Part shown: positions 1 through 8,038 of the stretch, in pieces
Layout: each line of letters begins with the position of its first letter
How positions within the stretch are numbered: position 1 is the first letter of the stretch
DNA from: Clostridium sp.
GTDB lineage: Bacteria; Bacillota; Clostridia; Lachnospirales; Lachnospiraceae
Assembly (NCBI GenBank): GCA_004554205.1
Contig: SFNH01000006.1
Coordinates: forward strand, 1 to 45,086
Length of the DNA: 45,086 nucleotides
Reading direction: 5' to 3'
Notes under the pieces: generated by a model
What the model saw: the letters and a program-made list of their open reading frames with translations, nothing else
Database searches by the model: none
What the model was told of the DNA's origin: nothing
Position numbers and translations under genes: made by a program

Positions 1-2
1 GT

Positions 3-497
3 GAATATTACGATCTTTCCTGCCCGTTTTCCGAGGAGACAAAGAAGTGGATCTCCTCCACCTTCACAGACCTGGAGCGCATCTTCCGCCTGCTTGCCGC
101 GTATCTTCAGAACGCCGGCGATATCCGTCATGTGGAATTATTTTCAAAGTACCTTGTTTACAAACTATCCTCGCAAAAATACGGCTCTAACGCCATATAC
201 ACCAAATCCTTTGACAATGAGATCCGCTCCCTTCTGGTGTCCTTTTTAAGAGGGGCGCAGGACCATGGGGAGATTCAGAATACCTCCGCAGCCTCTTATT
301 TATGTGACAGCATTATGGCTCTTCAGCTTGGTTTCCTGTTTCGCTGGTGCGCCTCCGAGGGAAACTATAATCGGAACAAAAATATGTTCCAGAGCCTGGA
401 AGCGCTCCTCATGATCCGCCCTGACCTGCGGGGGAGCTGGGAGCAGTACTGTTCTTTGCGCGTCCCCGGATTTAACATTCCGAAGGAATTACCTTAA
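3..497 (+). CDS. TetR/AcrR-like regulator, C-terminal part (5' end outside window)
   Basis: The frame is open from the first bases of the window to a TAA at 495-497, giving about 164 residues, so the N-terminus lies beyond the left edge. The visible part looks all-helical, with alternating hydrophobic and charged stretches (ITKKWISS-like helices, then FRLLAAYLQ and MALQLGFLFRW). It ends in a short tail, as expected for the ligand-binding half of a TetR-type regulator. The DNA-binding helix-turn-helix would be in the missing part, so the family call is a judgement from the general character of the C-terminus. A GTG at 132 could serve as an internal start but would yield a fragment. The gene converges on the MOSC gene and overlaps its end by 9 bp. 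Which genes it controls cannot be told from here. Confidence 0.5.
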   Translation, partial: EYYDLSCPFSEETKKWISSTFTDLERIFRLLAAYLQNAGDIRHVELFSKYLVYKLSSQKYGSNAIYTKSFDNEIRSLLVSFLRGAQDHGEIQNTSAASYLCDSIMALQLGFLFRWCASEGNYNRNKNMFQSLEALLMIRPDLRGSWEQYCSLRVPGFNIPKELP

Positions 498-923
498 GGT
501 CAGTTCTTCCCCTGTCCTGATCACGCCCGATTTTATAATGGACGCCATCTGATACTCCTCCCGGAGCAGGCATCTAAGCCCTGCCTTTGCGAATTCACAT
601 TCCTCAGGCATACAGTGCTTCGGGAAATCCGAGATCTCCAGAACGACCTCCTCTCCGACCAGGCGCTTCCCCGGGAGAAATTCGCCATCCTCAAAGCCCT
701 CAACAAGCAGATTTTCTTTATGGCGCGGAAAGCACAGGCCCTGTATCTCCTGCTTTTCCATCCAGTCGAGCAGCTCCTTCCTGTATATGCAGACATCGCG
801 CTTGTCCATCGCCACATGGCGGTCTCCCGCGATCCCGACCTTTGCCGTGGCTGTACATGTCTCGACAACGACCGGTTTTGCTCCCTTTTTTTCATTGATC
901 TGAATCTTTAAAACCTTTCCCAT
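489..923 (-). CDS. MOSC domain protein
   Basis: This is a 144-residue single-domain protein. The N-terminal strand (MGKVLKIQINEKKG), the GIAGDRHV stretch near residue 30, and the later GEEVVLEISDFPKHC segment are the usual marks of stand-alone MOSC proteins. MOSC domains are a sulfur-carrier or substrate-binding fold related to molybdenum cofactor sulfurase C-termini. Three cysteines lie in the C-terminal half, in the segment PKHCMPEECEFAKAGLRC. The start at 923 follows a purine-rich GAGAGGAAAG. It lies on the same strand as, and downstream of, the formate dehydrogenase/hydrogenase cluster. That fits a role in handling molybdenum or tungsten cofactor, but the exact reaction is unknown. A terminator-like hairpin separates it from the ferredoxin gene. 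Confidence 0.8.
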   Translation of the reverse strand: MGKVLKIQINEKKGAKPVVVETCTATAKVGIAGDRHVAMDKRDVCIYRKELLDWMEKQEIQGLCFPRHKENLLVEGFEDGEFLPGKRLVGEEVVLEISDFPKHCMPEECEFAKAGLRCLLREEYQMASIIKSGVIRTGEELTLR

Positions 924-942
924 TTTCTTTCCTCTCCTCTTT

Positions 943-954
943 CTGAACAGTTAC
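943..954 (-). repeat. Half-copy of dispersed GTAACTGTTCAG repeat
   Basis: On the minus strand this reads GTAACTGTTCAG, just upstream of the MOSC ribosome site. The same 12-mer, or its close relative, recurs in several other gaps of the window (9980, 31700 and 32792; variant form at 27650 and 35178). Confidence 0.6.
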
Positions 955-964
955 AAGTCTCCTT

Positions 965-1010
965 TAAAAACAGTCCGGTACAACTGTTTAAATTGCACCG
1001 GACTGCTTTT
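965..1010 (-). terminator. Intrinsic terminator after the fdh-hyd-ferredoxin cluster (bidirectional)
   Basis: There is a perfect 9-bp stem, CAGTCCGGT (971-979) with ACCGGACTG (997-1005), and a 17-base loop. On the minus strand it is followed by TTTTT (complement of 966-970); on the plus strand by CTTTTT. It sits 76 bp after the ferredoxin stop, where the large minus-strand transcript would be expected to end. Confidence 0.75.
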
Positions 1011-1080
1011 TACCGCCTTTTTACTGCCGCCTCCCCTGCTGTCAGGCTAAGGGCGCATGATGGAAGATGGAAGCAGAGCA

Positions 1081-1251
1081 TCACACCTCATCAATCGCCT
1101 TATTCGGGCATACATCAATGCAGTTTCCGCATTGCAGGCATTTTTTGAAATCAATGTTGAATTTTTTCTTTTCTTCAACAATCGCCATATTCGGGCACTC
1201 TGATTCACAAGCTCCGCATTTCACACAGCGTTCAGTTATAATGTAAGCCAT
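1081..1251 (-). CDS. 2[4Fe-4S] ferredoxin, 56 residues
   Basis: This is a complete short gene (ATG at 1251, TGA at 1081-1083). The protein starts MAYIITERCVKCGACESECP and has a second motif, CLQCGNCIDVCP. Two CxxCxxCxxxCP sets are therefore present, as in clostridial-type low-potential ferredoxins, which average 55 residues. It would carry electrons at about the H2/H+ potential in the cytoplasm. It is the last gene after the formate dehydrogenase and the two [FeFe]-hydrogenases, with 31 bp to the hydrogenase stop, so it is probably co-transcribed as their electron carrier. An upstream AAGG serves as a modest ribosome site. Only the partner assignment is inference; the protein family is clear. 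Confidence 0.93.
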   Translation of the reverse strand: MAYIITERCVKCGACESECPNMAIVEEKKKFNIDFKKCLQCGNCIDVCPNKAIDEV

Positions 1252-1282
1252 AGATCATTACCTTGCCTTTCCGGAACTATTC

Positions 1283-3046
1283 CTACTTTACCTCTTTACT
1301 GCGATCCGTATAGGTGGTGTGCAGTAAATGATGGGAGATGTGACCACACGGTTCCTCGAGATATTCCTTATACAGCATCTCAACCTCTTTATTCTCGTGA
1401 GATCTGCGGATCGGGTTCTTCTCGTCACTCTCATACATCTTCTTCATACGGTCAGCTACCTGATCCGGTGAGGAGAGTAGCGGAGCGCCGCCGCCGTTTA
1501 AGCAGCCGCCCGGGCAGGCCATAACCTCAATGAAATGATACGGAGATTTTCCGGCGCGCACGTCGTCCATCACAGGCTTCACATTGCCGATACCATTCAC
1601 GATCGCGATCTTCACTTCGAGATCGCCAACCTGGAGCGCCGCTTCCTTTACGCCCTTGTATCCGCGGGCAGCGTGATAATCGATCTGATCCACCTTGCCG
1701 CCGGTAAGCTTGTATACAACAGTACGGAGCGCTGCCTCCATAACGCCGCCGGTCGTTCCGAAGATACGGCCTGCGCCGGTTCCCTCGCCCATGAACTGGT
1801 CAAACTCGCCGTCCTCAATGGTCGCCAGGTTGATGCCACGTAGCTTGAAAAGCTTTGCTGCCTCTCTGGTCGTCAGCACAATGTCAACATCTCTGCCGTT
1901 CTCGCTCCCCATCTCGTCACGCATATACTCGTACTTCTTTGCCACGCAAGGCATGATGGAAATGTGGCAGATGTTCTCCGGTTTTACCCCGATCTTCTTC
2001 GGCAGGTAATTCTTTACCATAGCGCCGAACATCTGCTGCGGTGACTTACAGGACGACAGATGCTCGAGCTGATCCGGATAATTGTACTCAATGTACTTGA
2101 TCCAACCCGGGCAGCAGGAGGTCATCATCGGAAGCACGCCGCCATTCGACACGCGGTCGATAAACTCGGCGCCCTCCTCCATAATGGTGAGGTCAGCCGA
2201 GAAGTCCGTCGTAAACGCGTAACCGCCCAGCTTCTTCATCGCTGCCGCGATCTTCTTCGTCACATCGGTTCCCGGAGGCATCATAAACTCCTCGCCTAAC
2301 GTATTCTGAATGGCGGGAGCCATCTGCCATACCACCGTCGTATTCGGGTCATCCAATGCCGCAAGAGCCTTATGAACGCTGTCCTTCTCCGACAATGCGC
2401 CGACCGGGCATACCTTTACGCACTGGCCGCAGTTGATGCAGGACGTCGCAGACAGAGGCACATTCTTCTTGGTGTTTACATAGCGGTCGCCCGTCTCCTC
2501 ATTAAACTTCATCTCATAAACGCCGATCTTCTGCACCTCATTGCAGACCGTCACGCAGCGTCCGCAGGCGATACATTTGTCCATGTCGCGGATCATCGCC
2601 GGGCTGGAATCGTCTAAGCCTCTCCCCGGAATCTTGCGCTCAACGGGATTTACCTCCAGAATCTGCGATACGATCTGGAGCTGGCAGTTTCCGCCGGTCT
2701 TCTGGCAGGTCAGGCAGTCGTTCGGATGCTTGTCCAGAATCTCTTTCAGAGACGCGCGTCTCTGCTCGATGATCGCCGGAGTGTTGGTCTCAACCTTCAT
2801 CCCGTCTCTGGCAAGTACACGGCAGGATCTGCGCACGATCTTGGTATCGCCCTCTCCGATCTCAACCACGCAGATACCGCATGCGCCGGTCGGATTTAAG
2901 CCCTTCAGATAGCAGAGCGTCGGAATCTCAATCCCCGCCCCTCTTGCTGCTTCCAGGATCGTTGACCCCGGGGGGCAGGTCACAGCCTGCCCGTTGATGG
3001 TCAAATGAATGTCTTCTTTCAACATTCCGCCATATACTTCATACAT
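1283..3046 (-). CDS. hydA: [FeFe]-hydrogenase, group A, HydA-type (second tandem copy)
   Basis: This 587-residue catalytic hydrogenase interconverts H+ and H2. From the N-terminus it has a [2Fe-2S] domain (C45, C56, C59, C75), the His/Cys cluster motif H107-C111-C114-C121, and two [4Fe-4S] sets (C158/161/164/168 and C203/206/209/213). The H-cluster domain follows with TSCCPGW (C311-C312), MPCVAKK (C367) and ACPGGC (C511, C515), and then a small-subunit-like tail. The proton-transfer cysteine of TSCC is present, so the enzyme should be catalytic rather than sensory. The third H-cluster motif ends GGGAP, where GGGQP is usual. It follows the first copy by 21 bp with a GGGGGA ribosome site. NuoE/NuoF-like subunits of bifurcating hydrogenases and the HydEFG maturases are not in the window. 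Confidence 0.95.
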   Translation of the reverse strand: MYEVYGGMLKEDIHLTINGQAVTCPPGSTILEAARGAGIEIPTLCYLKGLNPTGACGICVVEIGEGDTKIVRRSCRVLARDGMKVETNTPAIIEQRRASLKEILDKHPNDCLTCQKTGGNCQLQIVSQILEVNPVERKIPGRGLDDSSPAMIRDMDKCIACGRCVTVCNEVQKIGVYEMKFNEETGDRYVNTKKNVPLSATSCINCGQCVKVCPVGALSEKDSVHKALAALDDPNTTVVWQMAPAIQNTLGEEFMMPPGTDVTKKIAAAMKKLGGYAFTTDFSADLTIMEEGAEFIDRVSNGGVLPMMTSCCPGWIKYIEYNYPDQLEHLSSCKSPQQMFGAMVKNYLPKKIGVKPENICHISIMPCVAKKYEYMRDEMGSENGRDVDIVLTTREAAKLFKLRGINLATIEDGEFDQFMGEGTGAGRIFGTTGGVMEAALRTVVYKLTGGKVDQIDYHAARGYKGVKEAALQVGDLEVKIAIVNGIGNVKPVMDDVRAGKSPYHFIEVMACPGGCLNGGGAPLLSSPDQVADRMKKMYESDEKNPIRRSHENKEVEMLYKEYLEEPCGHISHHLLHTTYTDRSKEVK

Positions 3047-3067
3047 AGAGTTATCCCCCTTTTAATA

Positions 3068-4831
3068 TTATTTTACATCCCCACTGCGGTCTACGTACGT
3101 TGTGTGGAGCAGGTGATGAGAAATATGCCCGCACGGCTCCTCAAGGTAGTCCTTGTAGAGCATCTGGACTTCCGTATTCTCGTGAGATCTGCGAATCGGG
3201 TTCTTCTCATCGCTCTCATACATCTTATCCATACGTTCCGCAACCTTCTCCGGCTCCTGTACGATCGGAGCGCCGCCGCCGTTTAAGCAGCCGCCCGGGC
3301 ACGCCATAACCTCGATAAAGTGGTACGGAGATTTCCCGGCACGCACGTCATCCATCACAGGCTTCACATTTCCGCTACCATTTACGATCGCGATCCGAAC
3401 TTCCTTATCCCCAATCATTAAGGAAGCCTCCTTCACGCCCTTGTAGCCTCTTGCGGCATGGTAGTCGATCTGGTCTACCTTCCCGCCCGTCAGCTTATAC
3501 ACAACGGTGCGGAGCGCCGCCTCCATAACGCCGCCGGTCGTTCCGAAAATACGGCCTGCGCCGGTTCCCTCTCCCATGAAGGAATCAAACTCCGCCTCCT
3601 CGATCTGGGCAAGGTCGATGTTCTTCAGACGGAAAAGCCGCGCCGCCTCTCTTGTGGTCAGAACGGCATCTACGTCACGTCCGTTCTCGCTCTCCATCTC
3701 TCCCCTGGTTATCTCAAATTTCTTTGCAACGCAGGGCATAATGGATACATGGAAGATCTTGTCCGCCGGAACTCCGATCTTCTTCGGAAGATAATTCTTT
3801 ACCAGAGCGCCGAACATCTGCTGCGGTGATTTGCAGGAGGAGAGATGCTCGAGCTGATCCGGATAATTAAACTCTATGTACCTGATCCAGCCGGGGCAAC
3901 AGGAGGTCATCATCGGAAGTACGCCGCCGTTCGTCACGCGGTCAATAAACTCGGCGCCCTCCTCCATGATCGTAACGTCCGCGCCGAAATCTGTCGTGAA
4001 CGCATAGCCGCCGAGGCGCTTCATAGCCGCCGCGATCTTTTTCGTCACATCGGTTCCGGCCGGAAGCCCGAACTCCTCGCCCAGAGTGTTCTGGATCGCG
4101 GGCGCCATCTGCCACACCACAACCTTATCCGGATCGCCCAGAGCGTCCATCACCTTCTGGATATTGCTCTTCTCGGAAATCGCCGCCACAGGACATACCT
4201 TCACGCACTGTCCGCAGTTGATGCAGTCTGTCTCCGTTAGCTTAACACCTTTTCTGGTGTTCACATAGCGGTCGCCTGTCTCCGGATTGTACTTCATCTC
4301 ATAGACGCCGATCTTCTGCACTTCATTGCAGACTGTCACGCACCGTCCGCAGGCGATACACTTATCCATATCGCGGATCATCGCCGGGCTGGAATCATCA
4401 AGGCCTCTCTTCGGCACATTTCTGACCTCCGGATTGATGCCAAACAGGTGTGAAACCTCCTGCAGATGACAGTGTCCGCCTGTCTTCTGGCAGGTCAGGC
4501 AGTCATTCGGATGCTTATCCAGGATTTCGCGGATACGCTCCTCGCGATACGCCTTCACGGCAGGGGTATCCGTATGGATCACCATGCCGTTCTTCGCACG
4601 ATAGCGGCATGCGCGGCGGATCACATTACCGCCCTCACGCTCAATCTCTACCGCGCAGACGCCGCAGGCGCCGGTCGGAGTAAGACCTTTTAAATAGCAT
4701 AATGTCGGGATCTCTATCCCCACTGATTTCGCCGCTTCCAGAATCGTGTAATCCGGAGGACACATTACAATTTTACCGTCAATGATAATCCGAATCTCAT
4801 CCTTCTGAACGCCACCATATACTTCATACAT
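3068..4831 (-). CDS. hydA: [FeFe]-hydrogenase, group A, HydA-type (first tandem copy)
   Basis: This 587-residue protein has the same domain order as its neighbour at 1283-3046: [2Fe-2S], His/Cys cluster, two [4Fe-4S] clusters, H-cluster domain and small-subunit tail. All the H-cluster cysteines are present (TSCCPGW, MPCVAKK, ACPGGC). Long stretches are identical between the two copies, for example the ferredoxin-like domain and the region after the third Fe-S motif. Most differences lie in the first 140 residues and around residues 370-415. An in-frame ATG at 4861 exists, but the start at 4831 (MYEVYGG, shared with the second copy) has the AAAGGA ribosome site and clears the fdhA stop by 7 bp. 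This tight spacing suggests translation together with the formate dehydrogenase, and so a formate-hydrogen complex or shared electron pool. Confidence 0.95.
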   Translation of the reverse strand: MYEVYGGVQKDEIRIIIDGKIVMCPPDYTILEAAKSVGIEIPTLCYLKGLTPTGACGVCAVEIEREGGNVIRRACRYRAKNGMVIHTDTPAVKAYREERIREILDKHPNDCLTCQKTGGHCHLQEVSHLFGINPEVRNVPKRGLDDSSPAMIRDMDKCIACGRCVTVCNEVQKIGVYEMKYNPETGDRYVNTRKGVKLTETDCINCGQCVKVCPVAAISEKSNIQKVMDALGDPDKVVVWQMAPAIQNTLGEEFGLPAGTDVTKKIAAAMKRLGGYAFTTDFGADVTIMEEGAEFIDRVTNGGVLPMMTSCCPGWIRYIEFNYPDQLEHLSSCKSPQQMFGALVKNYLPKKIGVPADKIFHVSIMPCVAKKFEITRGEMESENGRDVDAVLTTREAARLFRLKNIDLAQIEEAEFDSFMGEGTGAGRIFGTTGGVMEAALRTVVYKLTGGKVDQIDYHAARGYKGVKEASLMIGDKEVRIAIVNGSGNVKPVMDDVRAGKSPYHFIEVMACPGGCLNGGGAPIVQEPEKVAERMDKMYESDEKNPIRRSHENTEVQMLYKDYLEEPCGHISHHLLHTTYVDRSGDVK

Positions 4832-4838
4832 AGTCTTG

Positions 4839-7800
4839 TCATTCCTTTCGTAAAGATTCACTTTCTTTTCCAGAATCTACGCCCTGTTTTCCAGCCGCCT
4901 TTTTTTTTACGTGATCTGCCGCTGCTTCCTTCTTCTGAGCACCGGCGTCCTGAGCAGGAGACTCGGAAGCCTTATCCGGCTCTGCTGGGGCCGGCTCTGC
5001 TTTCTCCTCTTCCTCCTTGGCTGAGATCAGGTCCTCTGCTGACTGTTCTTTGTAGCGAATCGTCTCCGGATCCTCATTGAGGTAATATTCCACTTCGTTG
5101 TTCTTTGCTTTGTTGGTGAGCTCCGCCGCCTTCTCGCTGTTGACTTTCTCAATCTTAACGCCAATCTGCTTGTATCCGGGGATCTTACAGATCGGGTCGA
5201 GGTTGTGTGCGTCAGCCAGCACGTTGGCTCCGCCTGCATAGTGGAACGGCATCCATGCAACGCCCGGCTGCACGGTGTCTACGATCCTTGCCTCCACATA
5301 GGTAGCGCCGCGCGGTGAAGATACCTTCACCCATTCGCCTTCCTTGATCTTCATCTCCATCGCATCATCACGGTTTAACTCGATCCAGTTTCTCGGTGCG
5401 GTGAAATGAACGGCACGGGTTCTGTCTGTCTGAGTCCTGGTGTGGTAATGGTACAGGATACGGCAGCTTATCAGAGTGATCGGATACTCCGGATTCTGCG
5501 TCTCCGGTGAAGGCTGCCATTCGAGCGCCATCAGAAGACCGGTACCATTCTTCCTCATAGGACCGTTTGCGTGCAGGATCGGGGTGCCCGGATGGTCTTC
5601 CGTGGGACACGGCCACTGAACACCCTGGCCATTCTTTTCGATCTTTTCATAAGTGATGCCCGCGTAGGACGGGGTCACGGTCCTAAGCTCGTTGAAGATG
5701 TCCTCTGCCTTGTCGTAATGGCACGGATAGCCGAGCCTGTTCATGAGCTGCATGAGCGTCCACCAGTCGTCATGGCACTCGCCCTTGACTTTAGCCACCT
5801 TACGCACTCTCTGGACACGTCTCTCCGTGTTGGAGAATGTGCCGTCCTTCTCGGCAAATGCCGTGGACGGGAATACCACATCGGCATACTCAGACGTCTC
5901 ATTCAGGAAAATATCCTGCATAACGACGAAAGCCTTCTCCAGCGCGTGGATCACATGGGAGGTATCCGGGTCGGAAACGACCGGGTTCTCACCCATTATG
6001 TACAGAAGCTTTACCTTGTCCTCGAGAACCGCCGGGATGGTCTCCGTCACCGTATAGCCTTTGTTCGGGCTGAGCTTCACTCCCCATGCCTTCTCGAACT
6101 TCTCCTGTACCTTCTCATTAAATACCTTCTGGTATCCCGGATAGTCTGACGGCAGTGCACCCATATCGCAGGCGCCCTGAACGTTGTTCTGTCCGCGCAG
6201 CGGGTTGATGCCGCAGCCCTTGTGTCCGAGGTTTCCGGTAACGAGCGCAAGGTTGCTTAAGCTCATTACGTTATCGGTACCGTTCAAGTGCTGTGTGATA
6301 CCCATTGCGTACGCGATGTAGGACTTGTGAGTCCCGGCATAAAGCCTTGCCGCTTCGATGATCTGCTCCTTGTCAATGCCGCAGATCTCTGCTACGCGCT
6401 CAGGCGTGTAGTTCTTGACTACCTCTCTTAATTCCTCAATTCCCTCTGTATGCTTCTCGATGTATTCCTTATCCTCCAGGCCTTCCTCAAAGATAACGTT
6501 CAGCATACCGTTGCTGAGCGCTACGCTGGTACCCGGATTGATCTGCATATAGATATCCGCAAGATCCGCAAGCGGGATACGCACAGGATCGGCAACGATG
6601 ATCTTCTTGCCCATATTGTGCGCCTGGCGAATGAACATACCCATAACGGGATGTGCCTCCGTCGTGTTGGAACCTGTAACGAAAATGACATCAGCGTCTT
6701 TGACCTCCGCAACAGTGTTGGTCATAGCGCCGCTTCCTAACGTGGTTGCTAACCCGGCAACCGTAGAGCTGTGTCAGAGTCGGGCGCAGTGGTCCACATT
6801 GTTGGTACCAACGGCTGCGCGAAGGAATTTCTGGAACATGTAGTTGTCTTCGTTGATCGTACGGGCCGACGAGAAGCCTGCAATGGCATCCGGTCCGTAA
6901 TTTTCCTTGATCTCCTTGATCTTGCTCGCAACAAGGTCAAGCGCCTCTTCCCAGGAAGATTCAACCAGCTTGCCGTTCTTGCGGATCAGAGGATGTTTCA
7001 GGCGGTCCTTGTGGTTGATGAAGTCGTAAGCGAATTTGCCCTTCACGCAGAGCAGACCCTCGTTGGACGGTCCGTTTGCCGGCTTCGCGTCCACGATCTC
7101 GCCGTCACGGACTGAGAAATCAATCTGGCAGCCCACGCCGCAGTATGCGCAGGTGGTGCGTACCTTCTTTGTCTCCCACTCTCTGAAATCATTCTGTGAC
7201 TTCGGCATCAGTGCGCCTACCGGGCATACCGATACGCAGTTTCCGCAGGAAACGCAGTCCGTGTCGGTTATCTTCTCGCCCCTAGACGGCACCACATAAG
7301 CCATGCTCCCCTTCTGCGCCATAGCCAGAGCACCGACGCCCACCAGATCGCGGCAGGTTCTGACGCACTTGCCGCAGCGGATACACTTGTCCATCTCCTG
7401 ATAATAGAAGCGGTTCGACATATCCTTCTCGCGGTGTGTGTAGGGGATCGTGTACTGCGGATCTTTCACCCCGTACATCTCACAATACTTCTGAAGCTTA
7501 CAAGCTCCAAGCTTCTTACAGTTCAGACAGTCCAGCGGATGGATCGCGAGCATCTTGTTTAAGACTCCTACACGCGCCTTCCTTACCTCCTCGGATTCTG
7601 TCCATACGACCATGCCGTCTCTCGCCTGTGTGTTGCAGGCGGTCAGAAGGCTGTGTTCACCTTCCACCTCGCAGGAGCAGATCTTACAGTCGCCATACTC
7701 GTTACAGTTGCTGCAATGCTTCGCCGGCATCCGTTCCATATCGTCGAAACAGAACGTCGGAATGAAGATTCCAAGCTTTTTCGCCGCCTGCAAGATTGTG

Positions 7801-7850
7801 CTGCCCTCTTCAACCTCAACGACCCGGTTGTTGATCTTGAGTGTCAGCAT
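4839..7850 (-). CDS. fdhA: Selenocysteine formate dehydrogenase, catalytic subunit with NuoG-like N-terminus
   Basis: This is one 1003-residue gene interrupted by an in-frame UGA (6774-6776) read as selenocysteine 359, in the context HCARL-U-HSSTVAGL, as in molybdo-selenoprotein formate dehydrogenases. It catalyses formate/CO2 interconversion at a bis-pterin Mo or W centre. Domains are a [2Fe-2S] ferredoxin-like region (1-75), the His/Cys motif (H104, C108, C111, C117), two [4Fe-4S] sets (C156/159/162/166; C199/202/205/209), the catalytic-domain cluster (C234, C237, C241, C268), and then the molybdopterin oxidoreductase and dinucleotide-binding domains. The [2Fe-2S] region has extra cysteines (C46, C49, C55, C58, C60). 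The last 65 residues are a low-complexity Ala/Glu/Lys tail not usual in the family. The start has AAAAGGAGGGAGA upstream. Treating it as two ORFs or a pseudogene would be wrong, because selA, selB and selD are all nearby. Confidence 0.95.
6744..6776 (-). promoter_or_regulatory. bSECIS element and recoded UGA of fdhA
   Basis: The UGA is at 6776-6774. Eleven bases later the mRNA has a perfect 6-bp stem, GGTTGC / GCAACC, around the loop CGGGTTA (6762-6744). Stem position and the G/U-containing loop resemble the E. coli fdhF SECIS hairpin that SelB recognises. Both the spacing and the protein context support recoding rather than termination. Confidence 0.9.
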
Positions 7851-7909
7851 AGTTCTCCCTCCTTTTCTTTTTTCTTTTTAGCCCGTAGCCCTGCACGCTA
7901 CTCACTAAT

Positions 7910-7938
7910 GATATATTCTTGCTATTAAATTCTAACAA
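7910..7938 (-). promoter_or_regulatory. Possible promoter of fdhA-hydA-hydA-ferredoxin
   Basis: The 188-bp gap upstream of fdhA is very AT-rich compared with its neighbours. On the minus strand it holds TTGTTA (7938-7933), a 17-bp spacer and TATATC (7915-7910). Further upstream, around 7965-8005, are two ATAACATT copies and a small TTATTG / CAATAA inverted repeat that could bind a regulator. The -10 match is only moderate, so the exact start is uncertain. Confidence 0.4.
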
Positions 7939-8038
7939 AAAATATCAGTAAAGTATCGAAAATAGAAATACAATGTTATTGCTGTTTTCAATAAATGTTA
8001 TCAGCGTTAAAAATAAGCTGTTTTTGCGGCCTCTCAGA

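Noticed and set aside
1283..4831. The hydrogenases as NuoG/NADH dehydrogenase subunits or sensory hydrogenases
   Set aside because: All three H-cluster motifs with the TSCC pair are intact in both, and no PAS or other signalling domain is attached.
5571..6149. 192-residue open frame opposite fdhA, and similar long frames opposite selA, the Mrp genes and yedE
   Set aside because: They are mirror frames of GC-rich genes with strong codon bias; no domains or ribosome sites support them.
6774..6776. fdhA as a pseudogene or two separate genes because of the UGA
   Set aside because: The UGA lies at the conserved selenocysteine place and a SECIS hairpin follows at the right distance. selA, selB and selD are all present.
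7933..7952. Rex-type site (TTGTTA...TAGCAA) upstream of fdhA
   Set aside because: The arms are too far apart and one is mismatched compared with the Rex consensus; the sequence is better read as part of the promoter.
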